Source: Gramella sp. AN32 (lineage in GTDB: Bacteria > Bacteroidota > Bacteroidia > Flavobacteriales > Flavobacteriaceae). From it: DNA of 64,000 nucleotides. Positions 46,813 to 56,157 of this stretch are shown piece by piece. Location of the stretch: NCBI RefSeq assembly GCF_023718305.1, contig NZ_QEYO01000004.1, positions 186,001 through 250,000 of the forward strand, written 5' to 3'. The notes below the pieces were generated by a model. The model worked only from the letters and a program-made list of their open reading frames with translations. It was not told the origin of the DNA and ran no database searches. Each line of letters opens with the position of its first letter. Position 1 is the stretch's first letter. A program made the position numbers and the translations under genes.

Positions 46813-47589
46813 CTATGGTGTCATTTTCGAGGTAAGTGAAAGACCACCGTCCATTAATATGGTGGAACCGGTAATACTGGTATTGTTCAGGTCACTCAAT
46901 TGCCAGATTTGCCGAACGACCTCCTCCAGCGGAATCAAACGATGAACCGGAATGGCCTCAAGATGTCGCTGACGCAATTGCCCATCCTTTTCCTGATTAG
47001 CTTGAGATAGCCCGCCTGAAACTATTCCAGGAGCGACCTCATTGACTAAAATGTTGTATTCGGCCAATTCTAATGCTAAAGTCCTAGAGAGCATACGAAC
47101 TGCAGCCTTGGATATACAATAAGCTCCAATTCTTACAGTGGGGCGTTCAGCTGTCCAACTACCAATGAAAGTGATTCTTCCTGGTAATTGCATCTTCTTT
47201 AGAAGTCGAGATGCATGTACTGAAACATAATATGCCCCCCAAAAATTAACTGCTATTTGCTTTTCAATATCTGTAGCCTGCAATTCATCACTAGTTAATG
47301 CTCCTGCAACAACAATTCCCGCGTTTGGTATAATAATTTGCGGCACGCCCCACCGATTTTGTACGACTTTCAACCAGTTAGAAACAGCTTCTTCACTAGT
47401 AACATCCACCTGTTGATAAAAGACCTGGTGACATCCCTGCTGTTGTAATTGTTGTAATTTTGGTTCAGCCTGATCTGGAGATATTTGATCGGCAATTGCT
47501 ATCCGGCACCCTTTTTTCCCAAAGTATGCAGATGTTGCAAAACCAATATCCCCCAATCCTCCAGTGATTAAAACTATAATGTTTTTCAT
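46813..47589 (-). CDS. SDR oxidoreductase, sugar dehydrogenase candidate
   Basis: A 258-residue short-chain dehydrogenase with TGGLGDIG cofactor motif, IIPNAG, the catalytic Ser of FIGSWTAERP, and YCISK (Tyr/Lys). The C-terminus is STILMDGGLSLTS. As the first enzyme gene after susCD, it could oxidise an imported aldose at C1 to the lactone that the SMP-30 enzyme opens. Alternatively it acts on the keto-deoxy acid. The two SDRs of the region (this one and 37074-37817) are only distantly similar, consistent with two different steps. Confidence 0.82.
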   Translation of the reverse strand: MKNIIVLITGGLGDIGFATSAYFGKKGCRIAIADQISPDQAEPKLQQLQQQGCHQVFYQQVDVTSEEAVSNWLKVVQNRWGVPQIIIPNAGIVVAGALTSDELQATDIEKQIAVNFWGAYYVSVHASRLLKKMQLPGRITFIGSWTAERPTVRIGAYCISKAAVRMLSRTLALELAEYNILVNEVAPGIVSGGLSQANQEKDGQLRQRHLEAIPVHRLIPLEEVVRQIWQLSDLNNTSITGSTILMDGGLSLTSKMTP

Positions 47590-47596
47590 TTACCGC

Positions 47597-49249
47597 TTAA
47601 TCTGCTAAGTTTGGATTAATATTTACTTCACCTTGTGGGATTGGCCAATAGTTATCAATTCCTTCACGGAAATTTTTTGTGGTTACATACCACCTGCTGA
47701 AAGGATCTTCCGGAGCACTGGCATCTTTTTTACGAATTTCTGTTTCCGCATCAGGATAAGGATGTCCATAAAAATCACCTACTAATTCTTCAGATCCAAC
47801 ACCCCATCTTAATATATCCCAATACCTTAATCCCTCTAAAGCTAATTCAACTCTACGTTCATTCCTTAAAATAGGACGGAGTAAAGAAGAATTTGTTTCG
47901 GTAACTGGGGGCATATTAACTGAAGATCTGCCCCGCACTTGGTTAATTGTTTGATCTAATAAGCCTTGATCAATAGCATCTCCTGCTTCAAGTTTTGCTT
48001 CTAAATAACTAAGAAGAACTTCAGCATATCTAATCACAGGAATATCTGCGCCGTTAGCTCCATAATAATCTCCAGTAATCGATTCATCCATATACTTTCT
48101 AATACTATATCCAGTCTTAGAATTCAATCTCATTATTCTATCTGGTGAATTGGAATCTGGATGAGAAATGTATTGTATACCATCCCTAATTGTAGAGCCA
48201 TTATAATAAATGGAATAGCTCAATCTCGGATCTCTGTTTTCACCAATATCCTCTGGATTATATCTTGGATCATTATATGAAAATTCTGTTCCATCAGTAA
48301 ATTGATAGGATTCCACAAGATCTCCAAGTGGATTGATAAAACTATATCCGCCAATAACACGTGGACCATTATATTGCATGAATCCATTGGCTAGTAATTG
48401 AGGGATAAATTGGATGCTAAAAATATTCTCAGCGCTATTTTCATTAGATTCTATAAAAAGGGATTGATAATCAGGATCTATGATGTTGTCACCAAAATCA
48501 ATAATTGTCTTGTATGTATTTGCAGCATCAGCAAAATAACCTTCTGCAAGTTGAATACGACCAAGAAAAGCTAAGGCTGCCTGTTTACTCGCCCTTCCTC
48601 TTTCACTATTAGGAATATCCTTAAATTGTGGTAAATCTTGGATTGCCACAGTAAGTTCATCAATAACAAAATCCACAAGTTCCTGATGTGATGCTTTGGA
48701 GACATTATTAGCTTCTTCTTGGGTAAGAGTTTTAGTCACTAAAGGAACAGATCCAAAATACTGAGAAAAATAAAAATATTGAGAGGCCCTAATAAATCTA
48801 GCCTCCGCGATAAAGCGGTTTAGATTTTCAGATTCTAATGGTGCCTTGTCAACATTTTCCAAAAAATTATTAGTTCTAGCGACACGCCTGTATCCATTAT
48901 CCCAATAATTGGATAAGATCCCGATTCCACCCGCTGTAAGAGTCCCATTAGATAATCTATTCCATCCAAGATTTTCCCCCTGACCATGGTAAGCATTATC
49001 GCTAGCTAATTCAAGATACAATAATCCATTTCCAGACCACCAGTCATTGGCACCTCCACCCCATGCATTAGCAACAATGTTTCCCCTATAAACAGCTGAC
49101 AAAGCTAATTCTACATTTTCTTTACTATTCCAAAAAGTGGCATTATCAAACTCATCTAAAGGAGATTTTTCTAATTGGTCTTCACAAGCAATAAATGATG
49201 ATGCAAGTGAGATATATAAAAGAAATGATATTAATCTATATGTTTTCAT
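47597..49249 (-). CDS. SusD/RagB-like outer-membrane lipoprotein (locus 2)
   Basis: A 550-residue lipoprotein (lipobox SSFIAC, then EDQLEKSPLDEF). The helical N-terminal domain includes NATFWNSKENVELALSAVYRG. The C-terminal part includes IRYAEVLLSYLEAKLE and RVELALEGLRYWDILRWG, both hallmarks of SusD proteins, and ends GEVNINPNLAD. It follows SusC by 12 bp and is the surface glycan-binding partner of that transporter. Confidence 0.96.
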   Translation of the reverse strand: MKTYRLISFLLYISLASSFIACEDQLEKSPLDEFDNATFWNSKENVELALSAVYRGNIVANAWGGGANDWWSGNGLLYLELASDNAYHGQGENLGWNRLSNGTLTAGGIGILSNYWDNGYRRVARTNNFLENVDKAPLESENLNRFIAEARFIRASQYFYFSQYFGSVPLVTKTLTQEEANNVSKASHQELVDFVIDELTVAIQDLPQFKDIPNSERGRASKQAALAFLGRIQLAEGYFADAANTYKTIIDFGDNIIDPDYQSLFIESNENSAENIFSIQFIPQLLANGFMQYNGPRVIGGYSFINPLGDLVESYQFTDGTEFSYNDPRYNPEDIGENRDPRLSYSIYYNGSTIRDGIQYISHPDSNSPDRIMRLNSKTGYSIRKYMDESITGDYYGANGADIPVIRYAEVLLSYLEAKLEAGDAIDQGLLDQTINQVRGRSSVNMPPVTETNSSLLRPILRNERRVELALEGLRYWDILRWGVGSEELVGDFYGHPYPDAETEIRKKDASAPEDPFSRWYVTTKNFREGIDNYWPIPQGEVNINPNLAD

Positions 49250-49261
49250 AATATTTTTGTT

Positions 49262-52200
49262 TTAAAATGAGAGATTAAGGCCTAAGGTGTAGGTAGTATA
49301 AATAGGATAAAATTCACCATCAGTGCTTATTTCAGGATCCCATCCTTGTCTGTAATTACTAAAAGTACCTAAGTTCTCACCACTAATGTAAATTTTTAAA
49401 TTAGCTATCCCTGTACTTTGTAAGAAGTCCTCAGGTAGGTTGTAACCTAATTGAGCATTTTTTATTCTCATGTATGAGGCGTCAAGTAACCAATAAGAGG
49501 ATAATATTGTATTAGGAGTTCCACCTCCAGGTACAGTTTCTAAACGAGGATAAACTGCGTCTCTATTTGGATTTTCGGCAGTCCAGTGACCTTCGTATTG
49601 CCAACGCTGGATATTTCCCGTAGTGTTATAAAAAGCCCAGCCAGCATATCCAGAAAGCCTCCCTTTTACACCCGCAAAACCCTGTAGCAGCATACTAAAG
49701 TCAAAACCTTTGTAGCTGGCTCCTAAATTAATTCCATAGGAGTATTTCGGAATTCTACTGCCTAAATAGGTCCTGTCGTATGTATCATCTACTTTTCCAT
49801 CTGGCACTCCTTCCGGACCACTTAAATCTTTATATCTTACATCGCCGGCTTGTACATTCGGGTTTATTTCAGATTGATCTGCATAAGTGTCCACATCGTT
49901 TTGATCTACGAACAAACCTTCGGCAATGTATCCATAATAAGTTTGGATGGGATAACCTACAAATAAAGAACTACCATTTCCAACAAGTCCATTTGGTTGC
50001 TCAACATTCCCAACTCCAAGACTAAGTACTTTATTATTGACAATGCTGTAATTAGCCCCAATATTATATGAGAAATCCCCAAGATTATTATTATGATTTA
50101 ACGTGAATTCCCATCCTGTATTTTCTAATTCTCCGGTATTTTGTTCAGATATTCCAAAGCCTAAAACTCCTGATACGCTGGAGGCAGGACTATACAAAAT
50201 ATCATAAGTATATCTATCGTAATATGCAGCAGAAAAATTTAATCGATTTTTAAAAAGACCTACTTCTAATCCTAAATCTTGAGTCCGTGTTGATTCCCAT
50301 TTTAAATCACTGTCTTTTATCGTACTAATAGCAACTCCTTGTGAAATTGTTCCTCCAAAGGAATAAGCGTAAGATGTAGAGGAATTAAGAGTATTTTGAT
50401 AAGCATAATCTGAAATGTTCTGGTTTCCTAATACCCCCCAAGAGGCTTTTAATTTAAGTTCATTAATCCAGGCAAAATTATCTTCAATAAACTTTTCTTC
50501 ACCTATTCTCCAACCCACGGCTACCGATGGGAATATGGCATATTTATTTGATGTGGGAAACCTTGAAGAACCATCTCTTCTAATTACTCCTTCAATAAGA
50601 TATTTACTTGCGAAATTATATTTTAATCTTGCAAATTGAGATTCCAGGGTAGTTTCAGAACCCGATCCACTAGCTCTCTGGTTGTCAGGACTACCAACGT
50701 CCAAAACGGACAAGTCATTGCCAGGAAAATTATCTCTAAATGCGTAGAGATTTTCGCGGTCATAATCCTCAAATGAATATCCTAGTAGAAGCCCAATCTC
50801 ATGTTTATTGAATTTTTTATTGTAATCTGCAAGACCCTGAATTGTGTAATATGAGTTTTGATTAAAATATTCACTTAGTTCATTTGGGCCTAATAATATA
50901 TTTTCATTTATACGCTGGGTCGATCGAAATCTTTTTGCCCTTCTATAATCCCTAATGTAAGAGGTGATAAACGACATTTTTAGATTCGGTATTATAGAAT
51001 AGTCCAATCTTAAATTCCCGTTTAGATTCAAAGAATTTTCTGTATTGAACGAATCACTATCTAAATTAGAAATGGGGGTTCCACTTCCAGCCAGCCCTTG
51101 ACCATAATCACCATTTTCGTATTTACCCACGAATGTTCCAGGCAATCTGGCAGCTTGTTGAATTATTTGCATCATATACCCATTAAATCCTCTTACTCCT
51201 GCGGGGGAAAGAGGCTCATTAAGGTCGGAATTAATCGCCGATAACCGAGTCGTCAAGTTCAGTTTATCACTAATTTTTGTATCCAAATTTAGTCGGATAT
51301 TGTACCTTGAAAAATCATTATCTATTACCAACCCGTCTTGATGTAAATACCCGAGAGATAATATATAGGTATTGCGATCCGTACCACCACTTATTCCTAT
51401 CCGATGACTATTTTGAATCCCATCTCTAGATAATACAGATCTTAAAAAATCAGTATTTGGGTATTCAGGATCATTTTGCGCACGATATAGATCAACAATA
51501 TTTTGTTGATCCTGTGTGAGGACAGAAGAATTATTTTCGGCTTCAAAATAGGCTTCCTGATACTCCCAGGAATTAACATAATCGGGAAAGGCAGTAGGTG
51601 TTTCAATCCCTAAATACCCTTCATATGTAATTTTCGGTTTTCCGGAAGTCCCAGATTTAGTAGTAATAAGTATAACACCATTTGCAGCCCGGGAACCATA
51701 AATAGCTGCAGAAGAAGCATCCTTTAATACGGAGATCGTTTTTACGGTACTAGGGTTGACATCATTAAAGTTATCTACGGGTATACCATCAACAAGAATC
51801 AAAGCTTGCGGACTAGCTCCAAATGACCCTACACCTCTTATGCTAATACTTCCGCTTGGTCGTCCAGGACGACTAGTGTTGTCGGTTACTGTCACCCCTG
51901 CCATTTGACCAGTAAGAGCCGTTCTAAGTTGCGCTATGGGGCGATCTTCAATATCCTCACTTGAAATTTGTGCAACCGAACCAATTAGTTCTTTTCTATT
52001 TTGGGTACCATACCCTACAATGAGTATTTCATCCAGCCCTTCAGAACTTTGCTTTAAAGTGATATTAAAAGTAGTTTGTAAATCTACCGCTATTTCTTGC
52101 GGTTGATAGCCCAGAAAAGAAAATACCAAGACAGCATCCTTAGGTTCAGAAACACTTAAGGAAAACTCACCATCAAAATTGGTGGCCGTTCCCATTGCTG

Positions 52201-52348
52201 TTCCCTTAACCATTACAGAAACCCCGGGTAAAGGTATTCCCTGATCATCGATAACTGTACCAGTTACAACCTGTTGGGTCTGAGACCAAACCTGACAGGA
52301 AAATATGTAGACCAGAACTAAAAAACATGTACGTAAATCATTTTTCAT
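49262..52348 (-). CDS. SusC-like TonB-dependent outer-membrane transporter (locus 2)
   Basis: A 1028-residue SusC homologue. The signal peptide ends near CQVWSQ, followed by the carboxypeptidase-like domain (VTGTVIDDQGIPLPGVSVMV), plug (DEILIVGYGTQNRKELIGSV, VLKDASSAAIYGSRAANGV) and barrel ending TLGLNLSF. First gene of the eight-gene sugar-acid operon. Upstream lie a TATATTTG element and a 28-bp palindrome. It imports the oligosaccharide that feeds the pathway. Confidence 0.95.
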   Translation of the reverse strand: MKNDLRTCFLVLVYIFSCQVWSQTQQVVTGTVIDDQGIPLPGVSVMVKGTAMGTATNFDGEFSLSVSEPKDAVLVFSFLGYQPQEIAVDLQTTFNITLKQSSEGLDEILIVGYGTQNRKELIGSVAQISSEDIEDRPIAQLRTALTGQMAGVTVTDNTSRPGRPSGSISIRGVGSFGASPQALILVDGIPVDNFNDVNPSTVKTISVLKDASSAAIYGSRAANGVILITTKSGTSGKPKITYEGYLGIETPTAFPDYVNSWEYQEAYFEAENNSSVLTQDQQNIVDLYRAQNDPEYPNTDFLRSVLSRDGIQNSHRIGISGGTDRNTYILSLGYLHQDGLVIDNDFSRYNIRLNLDTKISDKLNLTTRLSAINSDLNEPLSPAGVRGFNGYMMQIIQQAARLPGTFVGKYENGDYGQGLAGSGTPISNLDSDSFNTENSLNLNGNLRLDYSIIPNLKMSFITSYIRDYRRAKRFRSTQRINENILLGPNELSEYFNQNSYYTIQGLADYNKKFNKHEIGLLLGYSFEDYDRENLYAFRDNFPGNDLSVLDVGSPDNQRASGSGSETTLESQFARLKYNFASKYLIEGVIRRDGSSRFPTSNKYAIFPSVAVGWRIGEEKFIEDNFAWINELKLKASWGVLGNQNISDYAYQNTLNSSTSYAYSFGGTISQGVAISTIKDSDLKWESTRTQDLGLEVGLFKNRLNFSAAYYDRYTYDILYSPASSVSGVLGFGISEQNTGELENTGWEFTLNHNNNLGDFSYNIGANYSIVNNKVLSLGVGNVEQPNGLVGNGSSLFVGYPIQTYYGYIAEGLFVDQNDVDTYADQSEINPNVQAGDVRYKDLSGPEGVPDGKVDDTYDRTYLGSRIPKYSYGINLGASYKGFDFSMLLQGFAGVKGRLSGYAGWAFYNTTGNIQRWQYEGHWTAENPNRDAVYPRLETVPGGGTPNTILSSYWLLDASYMRIKNAQLGYNLPEDFLQSTGIANLKIYISGENLGTFSNYRQGWDPEISTDGEFYPIYTTYTLGLNLSF

Positions 52349-52460
52349 AATAAATGTTTTTGTAAAAAGGATTAGTGTAGAGTAAACCTTGATTTGTACA
52401 CGTTCAGGAAGAAGTTTTATTTCATTTCAGATAATTTCTTTTTAAGAGTTTTTAACTTTT

Positions 52461-52468
52461 CAAATATA
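52461..52468 (-). promoter_or_regulatory. Candidate -7 element TATATTTG for the susC-led operon
   Basis: A perfect TAnnTTTG match on the minus strand, 113 bp upstream of the susC start. A TTTG (minus strand, 52485-52488) is 16 bp further upstream, slightly closer than the typical -33/-7 spacing. Confidence 0.5.
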
Positions 52469-52503
52469 ACAAAAAAAAACAATTCAAATAAAAAACTAAC
52501 GTA

Positions 52504-52531
52504 AATAATCCTTAATTAATTAAGAATTATT
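52504..52531. promoter_or_regulatory. 28-bp palindrome upstream of the susC-led operon
   Basis: The core cttaattaattaag is flanked by aataatc and aattatt. All 14 pairs match except one (52510/52525). It lies 35 bp upstream of the candidate -7 element, in the 295-bp region between susC and the DeoR gene. A dimeric regulator could bind here. The AT richness lowers its significance. Confidence 0.45.
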
Positions 52532-52643
52532 CATTTATTAAATGTTTTTACAGGATTATTAAATTCAATTTTAACAAAAAGCAATCGAAACAAGAATTTA
52601 AATAATAAGTAAAATATTAATAATAAAGGCTTGTCTTAGAATA

Positions 52644-53405
52644 CTAGACAATAGTAATCTTGATCCCAAAATTTTCTAGTTCGCTTTTACTGAAATTGGA
52701 GATCTGATTATCGGTAATTATTTCATCAATATTGTCAAAGCCACAAATTCTCCCAAACCCTCTTTTTCCAAATTTTGAGGAATCAACTAATACAATAGTT
52801 TTTTGAGATACCTTTATCATTTCACGATTAAGACGAGCTTCTGCTACATTTGCGGTAGTCAGGCCAAATTCCAGATCTATACCATCTACACCCATAAAAA
52901 GTTTCGTACAGGAAAAATCTTTTAAATTTTCTTCTGCAAACATTCCGGTAACTGAGGAGGATCTTTTCCTAAGGATTCCCGCTAACTGAATAACTTCAAT
53001 TTCACGATGTTGATTAAGTTCAATTGCTACATTTAAAGCACTTGTAATAACTGTTAGATTCTCAAGAGGGCTAATATTTTTTGCAAGTGCAAGCACTGTG
53101 GTTCCTGATGCCATTAATACAGAATCATGAACCGTAATAAGCTTAGAAGCAGCAATACCAATCCGCATCTTTTCGTCAAGGTAAAGCTTCTCCTTTTCGT
53201 TTAAATGTCGATCTATAGCATAAGGATTAGAAAGTGTGGCACCTCCATGCATACGGTACAGCATTCCCTTTTCTTCTAAAAATTTTAAATCTTTGCGAAT
53301 GGTCACAGATGAAACATCAAGTTCCTCACAGAGCATTTGGCTTTTAACCTGTCCTTTATGATTAATTTTGTGAATAATTTTCTGGTGACGCTCTACAGTA
53401 TTCAT
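52644..53405 (-). CDS. DeoR family transcriptional regulator
   Basis: A 253-residue DeoR-type repressor. The N-terminal winged helix (about 1-58) has the signature VSSVTIRKDLKFLEEKGMLYRMHGG, and the C-terminal sugar-phosphate-binding domain (about 75-250) has MASGTTVLALA and VDSSKFGKRGFGRIC. DeoR proteins respond to phosphorylated sugars. It ends 295 bp upstream of the susC start of locus 2 and is 35 bp downstream of the acetylesterase gene, so it could regulate either. Confidence 0.9.
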   Translation of the reverse strand: MNTVERHQKIIHKINHKGQVKSQMLCEELDVSSVTIRKDLKFLEEKGMLYRMHGGATLSNPYAIDRHLNEKEKLYLDEKMRIGIAASKLITVHDSVLMASGTTVLALAKNISPLENLTVITSALNVAIELNQHREIEVIQLAGILRKRSSSVTGMFAEENLKDFSCTKLFMGVDGIDLEFGLTTANVAEARLNREMIKVSQKTIVLVDSSKFGKRGFGRICGFDNIDEIITDNQISNFSKSELENFGIKITIV

Positions 53406-53440
53406 GAAGTTTAGAAAAATTAATTAAATAATCTTAAAGC

Positions 53441-54847
53441 TTACTCAACAAGTACCGATGCTTTAAAGGGAGCCGCTGGTAAGCCATAGGTATTCTTCAA
53501 TCCAGTTTCGACACAATCCCCATAACCGTAGCTTAGAAATCTTGGTTGTAGACCATCAATAGACAAAAGCACATTTCCATCATCACTTATTCGAGCCTTA
53601 GCAGTTTTGAATTTTTTTCCATCATCACTTAGATAAAATCCTTTCAGGTTCTTTTGCCGAATGAATCCCGATGCTGCATAATTAAAATAGACTTTGACTT
53701 CACCAGTTTTTTTTTGCAAAACGGCTTTTTTGAAAATTGGACTTTGATATGGTATGAGTATTTGATAAGTATCCGCAAGAGCCCAATATGCCAGACGATC
53801 TCCCACCACCTTCTTTTGAGACGGATGAACATCCTGGCAATCACCCACATCCATAGTAACCACCATACCAGTCCCAGAAACACTTAGATATGTTTGTAAC
53901 TGCGCTTCCCGTACACGAGCCGCATCCCCGCCAGGAACAGGATTTAATGCATCATAGGAAAAAGGAGCAATCTGAACAAAATAAAATGGCAATTTTGAAT
54001 CATGCCATTGCAATCGCCAGGAATCAATTAACTCCACGAATAATTCCTTATAATTGGTAGTTTCTCTATCAGACTCACCCTGATACCATAGAAATCCTTT
54101 AATCGCATAATCCTGTAGGGGCGAAATCATTCCATTATATAAAGATGTGGGCGTGGTGCGTTTATCTTTACCCGAATCCCCCAAAACTTTAGGAATAATT
54201 AATTCGGAGAATTTTGTAGCCGAATCCTCCCCAAGCCATGCCTGAACTTTGGATCCGCCCCAGCTTGAAGTTATAATACCTATAGGCACATCCAGCTTGT
54301 CACGAAGTTGATCCGCAAAAAAATAAGCTACTGCACTAAACTCCATGGCATTTTCTGGACTGGATATTTTCCACTCGCCACTCATATCAGATGCTGGACG
54401 CAAAGTTGGGTTTCTATTGACTCTAAAGAATCGTATTTCATGATGGTCTGCATTTGATAGAGCATCAAGTGCCCCGTCAATTGGAGTATTACGATAACCC
54501 TTCAAGGGAATATTCATGTTGGATTGCCCAGCAGCAAGCCAAACCTCTCCAAGTAAAATATTATGAATTGTATCTAGATTACTTCCCTGAATATATATAT
54601 TGTAAGGTCCGCCAGCTTCCTTAGTTGGAAGCATTACACGCCATTCACCCTTCTCGTTAGTTTTTGTTGCTACCTTATATTCCCAAGAAGTCGTTATTTG
54701 GATTTTCTGCCCTGGTTTATCTAAACCCCATATGGGAACCGTATCATTCTGTTGTAAAACCATATTATCTGAAAAGAATTGGGGTAATTGCTGAGAATGT
54801 CCCATTAATCCTAAAAAAAATAAGACATAAAAGAAATTTTTATTCAT
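53441..54847 (-). CDS. Sialate O-acetylesterase-like carbohydrate esterase
   Basis: A 468-residue exported protein (signal peptide ending MGHSQQ) of the sialate O-acetylesterase/SASA group. A short beta domain starts FFSDNMVLQQNDTVPIWG. The SGNH block I serine is Ser109 in AAGQSNM. The WYQGESD motif supplies the oxyanion Gln/Gly, and the Asp/His pair is in CQDVHPSQKK. These enzymes remove acetyl groups from sugar hydroxyls, mostly on plant or host glycans and not only sialic acid. A 35-bp gap separates it from the DeoR gene. Confidence 0.88.
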   Translation of the reverse strand: MNKNFFYVLFFLGLMGHSQQLPQFFSDNMVLQQNDTVPIWGLDKPGQKIQITTSWEYKVATKTNEKGEWRVMLPTKEAGGPYNIYIQGSNLDTIHNILLGEVWLAAGQSNMNIPLKGYRNTPIDGALDALSNADHHEIRFFRVNRNPTLRPASDMSGEWKISSPENAMEFSAVAYFFADQLRDKLDVPIGIITSSWGGSKVQAWLGEDSATKFSELIIPKVLGDSGKDKRTTPTSLYNGMISPLQDYAIKGFLWYQGESDRETTNYKELFVELIDSWRLQWHDSKLPFYFVQIAPFSYDALNPVPGGDAARVREAQLQTYLSVSGTGMVVTMDVGDCQDVHPSQKKVVGDRLAYWALADTYQILIPYQSPIFKKAVLQKKTGEVKVYFNYAASGFIRQKNLKGFYLSDDGKKFKTAKARISDDGNVLLSIDGLQPRFLSYGYGDCVETGLKNTYGLPAAPFKASVLVE

Positions 54848-54996
54848 TTTTTAATATTAAATAATACATACTAAGGTTTCATATTATTCTTAAATATTTC
54901 ACTTTTTTTGTTAAAATAAAAAAATAAAAACAATAATATAATGTTTTAAAACTTTTTTTAGTTTCTCTTAGGGATAACATTTAAAGGCAAACTAAT

Positions 54997-55345
54997 ATGG
55001 AGAATTTAAGCGCTAATAATTATCGCAAGCTGTTTACCTTACTATGCTCAAAACTCTATTAAGACTACTTATAGACCAAAAAGCTGTCTTGTTCAGGTAG
55101 TAAACTGTTCAGAAGGTATCTCGATACATCTTGCTAGGAAATAGTATTACCGCACGAGCTCACTGGAATGAACTATTACAGTTGACTATAGCAATAAACA
55201 GGGGGATTTCTGGCGATCCACTTTTGGAATCTTGAAAAGACTTGATGAAGTAACCGAAGGACAACCCTCAAAAATATTCCTTTTAATTGGTATTAATGAT
55301 ATTCAAAAAGCTTTCCCGATACTTTACCCAATGTAATATTTATAG
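54997..55345 (+). pseudogene. Decayed SGNH/GDSL hydrolase
   Basis: Fragments of one protein appear in alternating frames. A start and signal-like stretch begins at 54997 (MENLSANNYRKLF), then block I ILLGNSITARAHWNELLQ (from 55128), NRGISGDPLLES (about 55195-55230), then RLDEVTEGQPSKIFLLIGIND (about 55240-55305). GNSIT, GISGD and GIND are the diagnostic SGNH blocks, so the family is secure despite at least three frame changes. The C-terminal catalytic Asp/His part is missing. It is a dead esterase gene on the strand opposite to its neighbours. Confidence 0.75.
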
Positions 55346-55404
55346 CTAATGAGTGAATCAACAGAAAACGAACTTTAGAATACCTTACCGGGGCTTTTTA
55401 GATT

Positions 55405-55855
55405 AATTCTCTTACGGCACAAGGTTCGTAGGAGACAATATTAATAATTTGAGCCGGGAGAGATTGTATTATTAGGAGAAAACCTGCCACATATGTGGTT
55501 AAATGATACAGATTATTACAGGGAAGAAACTAAGCTGAAGCAGTAGCCGTACATTTTAAGCTCGATTTTCTGGATGATGATTTGTTCAATACTCCTGATT
55601 TTTTTCAAAGCAATACTTCTGCTACATCGCTCCAGGCAGGATCTTTTATTTTCTGAATTAGACAGAAAAACAACAAAACAAATAAAAGGAATTCTTTCCA
55701 CTAGCGGTATCCAAAGGGTCATCAACCTAATAAAATCTTGCAATCCCTGGCAGAAAGCGAAAAGTTTAAATATCTAGCGAGTGAAGGTTTTGCCAATTCT
55801 TTTGACCAGGCAGATTCAAATAATTTGAAAAAGGTTTATGAATATATATTCAACC
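55405..55855 (+). pseudogene. Decayed AraC-family regulator (N-terminal part)
   Basis: Reading across frames gives YGTRFVGDNINN, then EIVLLGENLPHMWLNDTDYY, AVAVHFKLDFLDDDLFNTP, ELDRKTTKQIKGILSTSG, GIQRVINLIK and LAESEKFKYLASEGFANSF. This is the cupin half and linker of an AraC regulator of the same kind as the intact one at 40406 (GDLFLIGPNIPHMFKN, VFLHFTEDFLGENF). Several frameshifts and a stop (around 55544) interrupt it. The DNA-binding half has been replaced by the istB fragment from 55856. Confidence 0.75.
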
Positions 55856-56126
55856 AGAAACTATCTGGAAAAAGGAGAATCAGTATTACTTACCGGAACC
55901 ACAGGCTGCGGAAAGAGCTTCTTCACCCCGGCTTTAGGTCATCAGACCCGTAGCCAGGGAAATAAGGTGCTATACCCAGAAGTTACTGATGAAGCCCAAA
56001 AATACTCGAATTGATGGAAGCTTCTTAAAATTCTTTGATAAATTGGCAAAGGCCAACATATCCTTTTTACCAAAATCCTTGAATAGGGAATCAACATCAC
56101 CCGAATATCTATTGATAAGAAGATAG
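55856..56126 (+). mobile_element. IS21-family istB remnant
   Basis: Begins inside the decayed AraC gene. The frame from about 55856 reads NYLEKGESVLLTGTTGCGKSFF (Walker A GTTGCGKS) and ALGHQTRSQGNKVLYPEVTDEAQ, then stops at 56012-56014. The next frame continues ADGSFLKFFDKLAKANI-like DGSFLKFFDKLAKANIS to TAG 56124-56126. These match the ATP-binding helper protein IstB of IS21 elements (Walker A, then DGSLxKLLxKLAxADLLIxDD). The transposase istA, the ends and the rest of istB are absent. This is the only mobile-element trace in the window and marks where the region on its right was once rearranged. Confidence 0.75.
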
Positions 56127-56157
56127 ATTAAATCTTGTTTTGTTTTTTATAAAACAT

